A stretch of DNA of 49,065 nucleotides from Bacteroidales bacterium. GTDB taxonomy: Bacteria > Bacteroidota > Bacteroidia > Bacteroidales > Muribaculaceae. A model generated the notes under the pieces. It was not told where the DNA came from and ran no database searches. It was given only the letters and a program-made list of their open reading frames with translations. The stretch lies in contig JAAVFS010000072.1 in NCBI GenBank assembly GCA_014800605.1, positions 1-49,065 on the forward strand, in the 5' to 3' direction. Of this stretch, positions 26,301 to 33,379 are shown one piece after another. Both the position numbers and the translations under genes were made by a program. Each line of letters starts with the position of its first letter. The stretch's first letter is position 1.

Positions 26301-27788
26301 GTAGTAGGAGGTCAGGGTCTCGGGGTCGGGAGCAGTCTCGGTGAATGTGGTGAGAGCGGTCTTTTCGGCTACGACTGTTTCGCCGGGGAAGCGGGTCACG
26401 GTGTAAGTTACAGCTTCAGGGTCGATGTAGCCATTGTCGACGCTCACTTTGATGGAGTCCCATGTCAGGGTCATCTGTCCGTCGATGATAGAGAGCTGAG
26501 GCTTGGGGGCTGCGGGGGTGCCGGTACCGATGAATCCTTCGGCCTTGACAGTGGGTGAAGCGCCTACAGAGTTGGAGACGGTCACTGCAAACTCGTAGTT
26601 GCCGGCCTCGTCGAGAGTCACGGGAGCTTCGGTCGCGGCGCCGAAAGAGGTCTTGCCGACAGAGACTTCGGTGCCGTTGGCAAGGACCTTGTAGTCGAGT
26701 TCGCCGGAAGCAGCCTCGCCGTTGAAAAGGGTGGAGGGAGCGGTGAAGTCGACAGAGCCTGTAAGGGCGCCTTTGGGGAAGTTGAGCTTGAGGTCGGTGA
26801 CGGCTGCGGGAGCTTCGTCTTCAGCAAGAGGAGCTACGACTACGAGTCCTGAGATCTCGGTCTTGCCGGGGAGCTCGGCGATGAGGGTAGCCTCGGCTGT
26901 TGCGGTGTTGACCTGATAGAGCTTGCCGATCTGGTCTTCGCCAAAGACGCTCCAGATCATGACACCTGACTTCGGGTCGATAACGGCTGAGGTCAGATAC
27001 ATTGGCACGACGCCTGTGGAGCCAACCTTGGCGGTGGCGCCTGTCGATTTGTCGACAGTGAGGAGGTCGCCGTTGACGTCGATGGCGTAGAGAGTGCCGT
27101 CAGCGGCGAAGGCCACACTGTTCCACTGGTTTGACAGCGAGCAGATCGGGGTGCGGGTGAAGTTGGTGTAGTCGCCGATGCCGAAGACGTAGCCGTCGGC
27201 GTCGTCATTGATATAGCAGCCATAGACCTTGCCGCTGATTGGGTCAACAGAGACGTCGGAGGCAAAGAGGTTCTGGTTGTTGAGCTGAACGTGCTGGACG
27301 CGCTCCCATGTCTCCATGTCAAAGATGTCGACATAGTTGATCAGCTGGATATCAAAGAAATTGTACTGCCAGGCTGAATAGTATTTACCATCCATAGCGA
27401 AGCCGCTGCGGTTGGCGTTCGGGCATTTGTCGGTGACGGTGCAGATGGGAGTGAGCTCGCCGTCGGTGAGAGAGATCTTGTACATTCCGACGGGATTGGT
27501 CTCGGAGGAGATTACGGATCCGATCAGATTGACAGAGGCCAGAGAAGGTGTCGAGGCTTTGGCCGTGGCGAGGGGGCTGACGAATGAGCCGAGCGCCTGG
27601 CGGATGCCGGGGTTTCCCTCATAGACTTTGAGAGTGCGTCCGGGAGGGTCGCTCATGGGGCGAGCGACTGCACTGCTGTGGAGCGATGCGGTCTCGGAAG
27701 AGACACGCTGTGCGTGCTGGGCCATAATCTGAGCGGGCACGGAGAGAGCCGCTGCGGCCAGCAGTGTGGTAAGTACAATTTTTTTCAT
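23316..27788 (-). CDS. Large secreted T9SS cargo with cleaved-adhesin/choice-of-anchor J and FN3-like domains
   Basis: A 1490-residue exported protein. A signal peptide (~1-23, ending IMAQ) is followed by a beta-propeller-like region (~85-320; KVYGCYINDDADGYV, DGTLYAIDVNGDLLTVD). Then come alternating fibronectin III-like segments (AVTDLKLNF, TVSDIEVVPDY, GTVTNLVARE, AVTELNAETG) and three cleaved-adhesin/choice-of-anchor J-like modules (SDDWLISPPLKL; the GVWRPYTLE region; VDDWAISPRLF). A CARDB-like stretch (VDNGGLKSADDFIVALYRNGD) lies between. The last ~75 residues (VKVFAVDSRLVAAV...SSGVYIVTVGETTAKISVR) fit a type A T9SS sorting domain. Export by T9SS and processing by PorU are inferred from this tail. 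Ligand and role are unknown. Confidence 0.85.
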   Translation of the reverse strand: MKKIVLTTLLAAAALSVPAQIMAQHAQRVSSETASLHSSAVARPMSDPPGRTLKVYEGNPGIRQALGSFVSPLATAKASTPSLASVNLIGSVISSETNPVGMYKISLTDGELTPICTVTDKCPNANRSGFAMDGKYYSAWQYNFFDIQLINYVDIFDMETWERVQHVQLNNQNLFASDVSVDPISGKVYGCYINDDADGYVFGIGDYTNFTRTPICSLSNQWNSVAFAADGTLYAIDVNGDLLTVDKSTGATAKVGSTGVVPMYLTSAVIDPKSGVMIWSVFGEDQIGKLYQVNTATAEATLIAELPGKTEISGLVVVAPLAEDEAPAAVTDLKLNFPKGALTGSVDFTAPSTLFNGEAASGELDYKVLANGTEVSVGKTSFGAATEAPVTLDEAGNYEFAVTVSNSVGASPTVKAEGFIGTGTPAAPKPQLSIIDGQMTLTWDSIKVSVDNGYIDPEAVTYTVTRFPGETVVAEKTALTTFTETAPDPETLTSYYYTVVAFAGEKTSSAGRSNSVTLGSVVPPFSSAFGTSNGLDGFTIIDANSDDITWALKSGAANLNYSRYLDSDDWLISPPLKLEKGKTYCVAYTLFTTSNSYKERVEVKWGSAPTSEGMTGELLAPYVFASIKDVDFDGYITPEADGIYYVGIHGISDKYQYGLNVAKLSIAEGLSVNAPDTVSDIEVVPDYNGLNKATIKFTAPKLDISGSALSSLTKIEVSRNGQLVKTFDTPAAGEALEFVDEPSAADTYTYTFVASNESGAGKAASIVSYVGINKPGTVTNLVARETSKNGEVTFTWDAPTVDADGYPLNPELLTYAVCEYTIDYKQILVKDGITETTFTYQAVNDDEEQQNMEWVVFAMTSKGSGAGTSTGVVAVGPDYTMPYKESVADGKLSYNFTSDQFLGGVWRPYTLETMPAVPNHDDDNGMFGMKGNGQDTSGSLTTGKIKIAGDKPGITFFVFNFHEEGQPADLNELNLYVSTPAGNDEKLLKHIDMSTFEATGWYPVVVALDEYKDKAVFFRFEGICRNYQYSFLDNIRVVELLDDNLSVLAIEAPEKVNAGDNFDVNVKVDNGGLKSADDFIVALYRNGDKMAELPGETIEPGKNLTFTFAQTLRTVDGEDHAYMAKVEYAADADKSDNDSETLAVANIMPEYPAVTELNAETGTEGIALTWTAPELNAAAPEAVTDDFEDGESFSRAYGKWTFLDLDGKGVGGMTVPTPGITKNKPATFFVFDTEGDDYNSTFDAHSGTKYLASLFNYYYEAVDDWAISPRLFGGAQTISFFARSYHNLYTESIEILYSTTGTEAADFTSIAKYEKISQEWTEFKAELPEGARYFAIRSIAAGAMMLLVDDVTYIPADAGDGLELTGYNIYRDGVKLNAEPVAETSFVDKDLEEGSHKYAVTALYTVGESSPATLDITYSSADEIATDGLSIVGGNGEIIIAGAEGRDVKVFAVDSRLVAAVTGADKTVLPLSSGVYIVTVGETTAKISVR

Positions 27789-27839
27789 TAGAAAAAGTGT
27801 GATTGATTAGAATGTATATTGGAAATCTGGAATGAGTTG

Positions 27840-27847
27840 TAAAGATA
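27840..27847 (-). promoter_or_regulatory. Possible -7 box for the secreted cargo gene (TATCTTTA)
   Basis: TATCTTTA on the minus strand differs from TAnnTTTG only in the last base. It would give a leader of about 45 bases to the ATG at 27788. The AT-rich surroundings (27789-27930) fit a promoter region between this gene and pgi. Confidence 0.4.
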
Positions 27848-27928
27848 ATTGAAATTTAAGTACTTGAGCCAGTATGTGTTTGAAATTTTAAGTATGATAT
27901 ATGAATTTTATAAATTTTTTGTAAGAAA

Positions 27929-27956
27929 TGGAGCGCTGCCACGAGGTAACGCTCCA
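27929..27956 (-). terminator. Hairpin after pgi, possible weak terminator
   Basis: Seven-base arms, tggagcg and cgctcca, enclose a 14-base loop, 58 bases beyond the pgi stop. On the minus strand the second arm is followed by TTTCTTAC, a poor T-run. A second small inverted repeat, atacttg/caagtat, lies near 27977-27995. Termination here is plausible but not secure. Confidence 0.4.
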
Positions 27957-28013
27957 GATAAAAAAACATATTCTCAATACTTGTACAAAGCAAGTATGAG
28001 GTAAAGCTATTCT

Positions 28014-29339
28014 TTAGAGACGGGCTTTGATGGCATCGGTCTCTTTTTCGTAACCGGGCTTGGCTAGAAGTGCAAACATGTTGCGCTTATAGTCTTCTAC
28101 GCCGGGCTGGTTGAAGGGGTTGACATTGAGAATGTAGCCGCTGATGCCACAGGCTTTCTCGAAGAAGTAGATAAGCTCGCCGAGATAGAGCTCTGTGAGA
28201 GCGGGTATGGTTATGTGGAGGTTGGGGACACCACCGTCGACGTGTGCGATACGTGTGCCGAGTTCGGCCATCTTGTTGACCTGGTCGACATGGAGTCCGG
28301 CGATGTAGTTGAGTCCGTCGAGGTTGGCCTCGTCGGTGGGGATGATGACGCTGTGGCGTGTGGTCTCTACGGAGAGGACTGTCTCGAAGATAGTGCGCTC
28401 GCCATCCTGGATCCACTGACCCATGGAGTGGAGGTCGGTGGAGTTGTCGACGGCTGCGGGGAAGATGCCTTTGTGGTCTTTGCCTTCGCTCTCGCCGTAG
28501 AGCTGTTTCCACCATTCACCGAAGTAGTGGAGTTTGGGGTTGTAGTTGACAAGTATTTCGATCTTTTTGCCGGCACGATAGAGTGCGTTACGGGTAGCAG
28601 CGTAGAGCTCGGCGGGATTTTCGAGGCCGGGGTGAGCGGTAGCTTTCTCCATGCGGATGGCGCCTTCGATGAGGGCGTGGATGTCGAATCCGGCTACTGC
28701 GATGGGGAGCAGGCCTACGGGGGTCAGCACTGAGAAGCGGCCGCCGACATTGTCTTCGATGACGAATGTCTTGTAGCCTTCTTCGGTAGCGAGCTGGCGG
28801 AGTGCGCCACGATGTGCGTCGGTGATGGCGACGATACGGCGTGCTGCTTCGGCTTTGCCGAGGGTCTTTTCAAGGTTGTCCTTGAGCAGACGGAAGGCGA
28901 TGGCGGGCTCGGTGGTAGTGCCTGACTTGGAGATGACGATGATGCCATACTTTTTGCCCTGGAGATACTGCATCAGCTCGTGGAGATAGTCTTCACCGAT
29001 GTTCTGTCCGGCGAAGATCACGGGGGTCTCGCAGGGAGCAAATGTGTCGGAGAGGGCTTCGATTACGGCTTTCGCACCAAGGTAGCTGCCGCCGATACCG
29101 ATGGCTACTACTACTTCGCAGTCTTTGCGGAGCTGTAGGGCGGTAGCCTGAATGTCGTCGAGAAGAGAGGCGGGGGTTTCGGTTGGGAGTTTCACCCATC
29201 CGAGGAAGTCGTTGCCGGCAGCTGTGCCGTTGTTGACATGGCCGAGAGCTACAGCTGCTTCGGAGCTGAGAGCTTCGATGTCGGCTTTGGTGACAGCGGA
29301 GCCAAGTGCGTGATCGATGTTTACTTGAATTGATTTCAT
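28014..29339 (-). CDS. pgi: Glucose-6-phosphate isomerase
   Basis: A 441-residue isomerase of the compact Bacillus-like type, interconverting glucose-6-phosphate and fructose-6-phosphate in glycolysis. Visible motifs are [35 protein letters not shown], the sugar-isomerase signature region [15 protein letters not shown], and [12 protein letters not shown] near the end. It starts 22 bases after ispF, so porV-ispF-pgi probably form one unit. Confidence 0.97.
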   Translation of the reverse strand: MKSIQVNIDHALGSAVTKADIEALSSEAAVALGHVNNGTAAGNDFLGWVKLPTETPASLLDDIQATALQLRKDCEVVVAIGIGGSYLGAKAVIEALSDTFAPCETPVIFAGQNIGEDYLHELMQYLQGKKYGIIVISKSGTTTEPAIAFRLLKDNLEKTLGKAEAARRIVAITDAHRGALRQLATEEGYKTFVIEDNVGGRFSVLTPVGLLPIAVAGFDIHALIEGAIRMEKATAHPGLENPAELYAATRNALYRAGKKIEILVNYNPKLHYFGEWWKQLYGESEGKDHKGIFPAAVDNSTDLHSMGQWIQDGERTIFETVLSVETTRHSVIIPTDEANLDGLNYIAGLHVDQVNKMAELGTRIAHVDGGVPNLHITIPALTELYLGELIYFFEKACGISGYILNVNPFNQPGVEDYKRNMFALLAKPGYEKETDAIKARL

Positions 29340-29361
29340 GCTTTATGTTGTTAAGAGTCTC

Positions 29362-29844
29362 TTAGTCTTTGGTGATGAGGGCTGTGGCTTGGGCTGCGAT
29401 GCCTTCGCCGCGGCCGGTGAATCCGAGTCGCTCTGTGGTGGTGGCTTTGACTGACACTCGATCAGGGTCGAGGGCGAGGTCGGCGGCCATGTTCGCAATC
29501 ATCTGCGGAATGTGGGGGAGCATTTTGGGCTGCTGGGCTATGATGGTGATGTCGACGTTTGACACCCGATAGCCTTTTTCGCCGATCAGCTCCACGACGC
29601 GGCGGAGGAGCCGGCGGGAGTCGGCACCGGCGTAGGCGGGATCGGTATCGGGGAAGTGATAGCCGATGTCGCGCATGGTGGCGGCTCCGAGTATCGCATC
29701 GGCGAGTGCGTGGATGGCTACATCGGCATCGCTGTGGCCGAGCAGGCCGAGGGTGTGGGGGATTTCGACTCCGCAGATGATGAGTGGGCGCCCCTGGACG
29801 AGGCGATGTACGTCAAATCCGTTGCCTATGCGAATATCTGTCAT
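29362..29844 (-). CDS. ispF: 2-C-methyl-D-erythritol 2,4-cyclodiphosphate synthase
   Basis: A 160-residue IspF, full length. It forms MEcPP in the non-mevalonate isoprenoid pathway. The metal and substrate motifs are [41 protein letters not shown], and the C-terminal [22 protein letters not shown]. It follows porV by 26 bases. A porV-ispF adjacency is, from memory, also found in other Bacteroidales. Confidence 0.97.
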   Translation of the reverse strand: MTDIRIGNGFDVHRLVQGRPLIICGVEIPHTLGLLGHSDADVAIHALADAILGAATMRDIGYHFPDTDPAYAGADSRRLLRRVVELIGEKGYRVSNVDITIIAQQPKMLPHIPQMIANMAADLALDPDRVSVKATTTERLGFTGRGEGIAAQATALITKD

Positions 29845-29870
29845 CCTGTGCTATATGTTATTTATGTGTA

Positions 29871-31067
29871 TTAGCGCCGCTTTCCGAGGAGGTCGCGAAG
29901 ACCGTCCATATCGAATGTGAGGGTGAATCGGAGTGTCTGGTCGAGTGGCGATGTCTGGGCTGTGGCGAGCATATATGCTGCGTCGAGTCTGACTACATTG
30001 AGCGAAAAGCCTGCGCCGAAGCTGAAATACTGGCGATTGCCCTTGTAGGAGCTTTCGTGGAAGTAGCCGCCGCGGAGGAAGAACTGGTTGTTGTAGGCAT
30101 ATTCGGCGCCGAAAGACCAGTTGATCTCGCGCAGCTCCTCTTTGAATCCGCCGGGAGCGTCGGTAAATGATTTGAAGATGCCGGTGATGGGCGACATGTT
30201 CTCCCACTTTTCGAGGGCGTCGAGATATTCGATCTGGCCATCGGTGGTGTCGGCATAGTCGGATTCGCGGGGCTTGGCCGGGACGAGGAGCTTGTTGAGG
30301 TCGAGCGAGAGGGCCAGTGTGTGATAGTCGGCAAGGGGGAACATGAATGTCGTACCGAGACGCAGGTTAGTCGGCAGGAAGGCCGGATCCTCACCATTGT
30401 TGTAGGAGACCTTGGAGCCGATGTTGGATATGTCAAAGCCCCATGACCACTGGCACTCGTTGCGGCCGATGATGGGATAGGTGGTATAGTAGCCGGAGAT
30501 GTCGGCTGAGAATGCTGATGCACCTACGGTCTGGTCGCCGGCGTATGACTCTGAGAATCCGAGGTCGGAATAGATGTAGCGGAAGACTACGCCCATAGAG
30601 AATTTCTCGGAGAGCTTGCGTGAGTAGCCTACATCAAATGAGAGCTCATAGGGGTTGAGACTCTGGGCGACGACTCCGGTGAGGTCGTTGGTGGTCACTT
30701 CGCCGAGAGAGAAGTAGCGGAGGGAGGCGCTGATGGCCTGATTGTCGTTCTGGCCGAGCTTCCAGTAGCCTGCGAGGTTGGCCAGGAAGATGTCGTTGAC
30801 GAGTTTGCGCAGCCACGGTGTGTAGCTTAGCGAAACGGCTCCCTGGCTATATGCAAAGGCGTATTTGGAGGGGTTCCAGAACTGGGAGTTGACGTCAGGA
30901 TCGGTGGCTGCACCCAGGTCACCCATTGAGGCTCCGCGCGCATCGGGTGCTATCGAGAGTGATGTGACGCCGGTCTCGATAGGGTTGAATTCGTTCTTCT
31001 GCGCCGCGATTGAGCCTGCGCCAATCAGAATGGCGATCAATGCAGTTATGATGTGCTTCATTTTCAT
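29871..31067 (-). CDS. porV: Type IX secretion outer-membrane protein PorV
   Basis: A 398-residue outer-membrane beta-barrel of the PorV/LptO family. A signal peptide (to about IAAQ, residue 22) is followed by the PorV-like opening TSLSIAPDARGASMGDLGAATD and NSQFWNPSKYAF, then alternating strands ending in ...FTFDMDGLRDLLGKR. Family knowledge: PorV shuttles T9SS cargo from the Sov translocon to PorU and the attachment complex. It starts 47 bases after the pgpH-like stop. porU lies downstream on the same strand but with nine genes between. Confidence 0.92.
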   Translation of the reverse strand: MKMKHIITALIAILIGAGSIAAQKNEFNPIETGVTSLSIAPDARGASMGDLGAATDPDVNSQFWNPSKYAFAYSQGAVSLSYTPWLRKLVNDIFLANLAGYWKLGQNDNQAISASLRYFSLGEVTTNDLTGVVAQSLNPYELSFDVGYSRKLSEKFSMGVVFRYIYSDLGFSESYAGDQTVGASAFSADISGYYTTYPIIGRNECQWSWGFDISNIGSKVSYNNGEDPAFLPTNLRLGTTFMFPLADYHTLALSLDLNKLLVPAKPRESDYADTTDGQIEYLDALEKWENMSPITGIFKSFTDAPGGFKEELREINWSFGAEYAYNNQFFLRGGYFHESSYKGNRQYFSFGAGFSLNVVRLDAAYMLATAQTSPLDQTLRFTLTFDMDGLRDLLGKRR

Positions 31068-31114
31068 TCAGTATAAGCTGTCATTTCTACACTATTAACT
31101 GAAAAAATGGCTGT

Positions 31115-33379
31115 TTATTGTGGGATTCTGGGCGTAAAGGCGTTTTTTTCAGGGGCTGATGGGCCTGTTTTATGGGGGGCGTCGTAGTGGGGCACTGACA
31201 CGGGGGAGTCGAGCGGGGCGTGACGAGGTGGCTCGGGAGCCGGAGCTGCGGCCGGCTGGACGTGAGCGGGGGCTGCCGGCTCATGGTGCTGTTCGGGCTG
31301 AGGAGCAGGCGCCGGGGCGGTCTCCGTCTCGGGCGCAGGAGCGGGAGCGGGATGGCGCGGCGACGGGGGATAGGCGATGCGAGTGTGATACATCGTGCGC
31401 AGGCGGGAGATGAAGGCCTCCTTGACGAGCTTGATGTCACGGAATGAGAGGGGCGACTCGCGGTGGAGCCCGTCAGCTACCTGCCCGTCGATGACGTTGT
31501 TGACAAGCTTGGTGATAGCCTCGGTCGAGTAGTCTTTGAGGGAGCGTGAGGCGGCTTCTACGGAGTCGGCCATCATCAGCAGGGAGGCTTCTCGGGTCTG
31601 CGGGTTGGGGCCGGGATAGGTGAAGAGCTCGTCGTCGATAGGCTCATCGGGGTGTTGCTGCTGATATTTGATGTAGAAGTATTTGGTCTTGCTCTTGCCG
31701 TGGTGCTGGGCTATCATGTCGCGGATGACGGCGGGAAGTTTGGCTTTTTCGGCCATCTTGAGGCCATCGGTCACATGGCGATGGAGCACATAGGCGCTCT
31801 GTTCGGGCGAGAGGGAGTCGTGGGGGTTGACGCCGTGCTGATTTTCGGTGAAGAATGCCGGATTGTTGATCTTGCCGATGTCGTGATATAGAGCTCCGGT
31901 TCTGACCAGTAGGGGGTCGGCGCCGATGCGGGTTGCGGCTATGGCGGCGAGATTGCCCACTCCCATGGCATGCTGGAATGTGCCGGGACACTTCTCGGAG
32001 AGGGCGCGCAGCAGCGGAAGGTTGATGTCTGACAGCTCTACGAGGGTCACCGACGAGATCAGACCGAAGGTCTTCTCCATAATAAATATAAGGATATATG
32101 CGAAGGTGATCAGGATGCCGTTGACGGCGAAGAATCCGAGCATGCGGCCTGAGATGGTGGCTATTGATGATGTCAGCAGCAGGTCGATGGCTATATATGA
32201 GAAGATATAGGCGATGAATGCGAACAGGGCCGTGCGCAGCAGCTGTGAGCGCCGCGAGAGTTCGCGCATGGAGAAGACGGCTACAAGGCCGACGGTCATC
32301 TCGATGAAGATGAGTTCCAGTGGCGACGGGCTGTAGCAGGCGGTGAGGAGTATCTCGCAGAGATAGAAGAAGATTGCTGTATTGGCATCGAAGAATACGA
32401 CGATGACTATGGCCAGAATCGCAAACGGGACGAGGAATATACCCAGATGGAATGTCACTGAGATGATGACTCCGAGGATGTAGAAGACGACAAAGAGCAG
32501 CATGACGGCTGTCAGTGAGCGGACGGAGTCGAAGATGTCGCGGCGGTAGAGGAAGAGGTAGCAGTAGAGTCCGACAAGGAGAATGATGGTGACGAACAGG
32601 CGGCCGGCCAGCGAGGCGATATGTTCGGCTGCTGAGGATGAGTAGCGTCCGGCAAACATTTCGTCGTAGGTCGAGATGATCTTGCCCAGCTGAGGGGTGA
32701 CTAACTCGCCGCGGTCGATGATGATCTGCCCGGGCTTGATTGACGAGATGGCGCGGGTGGCCGGGATCACTTTTTCGTTGTAGAGGCGATTGGTCTCCGC
32801 TGTATCTTTGACTATCGACGGACCCAGAAGGGCATAGATGTCGATGCCGTCGAGATACCCTTCCTTGGTGGCGGTGTGAAGTTTCTGTCGAATCTCGTCA
32901 TGGGCCTGCACGAGGGAGATGATGTCGCCGGTGCGCAGTGAGTGGGTCTTGATGCCGTCGATTATGTTGATCGATGGCATGGATCCTATCTCGCGGTAGG
33001 TCGGGACGCTGACGACGCCGTTTTTATAGACGGCTTCGATGTTTTTGAGGATGGATGCTGTCTGTGCCTCGGTCATGACGCGATGGTCCATGGAGGCGAG
33101 GACGGCGCGAAGCGAGTCGAACGGATTGTCGACGAAGCGATAGACGGGTCGGAACTCTTTTTTTATGGAGTCGATGATGCTCTTCTGGACGGAGTCTTCG
33201 AGGTAGACGGGTATCTCGAATGATGCGGTCAGGACGGGATGGTCCCACTTCTCCCCCTCGGTATATGAGAGGTTGACTCTTTCGGAGCGAGGCATCAGGT
33301 AGATGATGGCCGCAAGGCTCACGATAAAGATGGCGGCCCGGCTCAGGGAGAAGCGGTTGATCTGTCGGAAGATGTTCAT
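31115..33379 (-). CDS. pgpH: 7TM-HD phosphohydrolase (PgpH-like, putative c-di-AMP phosphodiesterase)
   Basis: A 754-residue protein when started at MNIFRQINRF (33379), which overlaps the RSH stop as ATGA. The longer track start is rejected. It has one N-terminal helix, a 7TMR-HDED extracytoplasmic domain (~35-270), about seven helices (~280-450), and a cytoplasmic HD domain (CPGTFQHAMGVGNLAA, GALYHDIGKINNP near 497, IAQHHGKSKTKYFY). In Firmicutes such proteins hydrolyse c-di-AMP. The same reaction is likely but unproven here. The last ~85 residues are an unusual Pro/Ala/His-rich tail (PAPAPETETAPAPAPQPEQ), probably disordered. Confidence 0.88.
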   Translation of the reverse strand: MNIFRQINRFSLSRAAIFIVSLAAIIYLMPRSERVNLSYTEGEKWDHPVLTASFEIPVYLEDSVQKSIIDSIKKEFRPVYRFVDNPFDSLRAVLASMDHRVMTEAQTASILKNIEAVYKNGVVSVPTYREIGSMPSINIIDGIKTHSLRTGDIISLVQAHDEIRQKLHTATKEGYLDGIDIYALLGPSIVKDTAETNRLYNEKVIPATRAISSIKPGQIIIDRGELVTPQLGKIISTYDEMFAGRYSSSAAEHIASLAGRLFVTIILLVGLYCYLFLYRRDIFDSVRSLTAVMLLFVVFYILGVIISVTFHLGIFLVPFAILAIVIVVFFDANTAIFFYLCEILLTACYSPSPLELIFIEMTVGLVAVFSMRELSRRSQLLRTALFAFIAYIFSYIAIDLLLTSSIATISGRMLGFFAVNGILITFAYILIFIMEKTFGLISSVTLVELSDINLPLLRALSEKCPGTFQHAMGVGNLAAIAATRIGADPLLVRTGALYHDIGKINNPAFFTENQHGVNPHDSLSPEQSAYVLHRHVTDGLKMAEKAKLPAVIRDMIAQHHGKSKTKYFYIKYQQQHPDEPIDDELFTYPGPNPQTREASLLMMADSVEAASRSLKDYSTEAITKLVNNVIDGQVADGLHRESPLSFRDIKLVKEAFISRLRTMYHTRIAYPPSPRHPAPAPAPETETAPAPAPQPEQHHEPAAPAHVQPAAAPAPEPPRHAPLDSPVSVPHYDAPHKTGPSAPEKNAFTPRIPQ

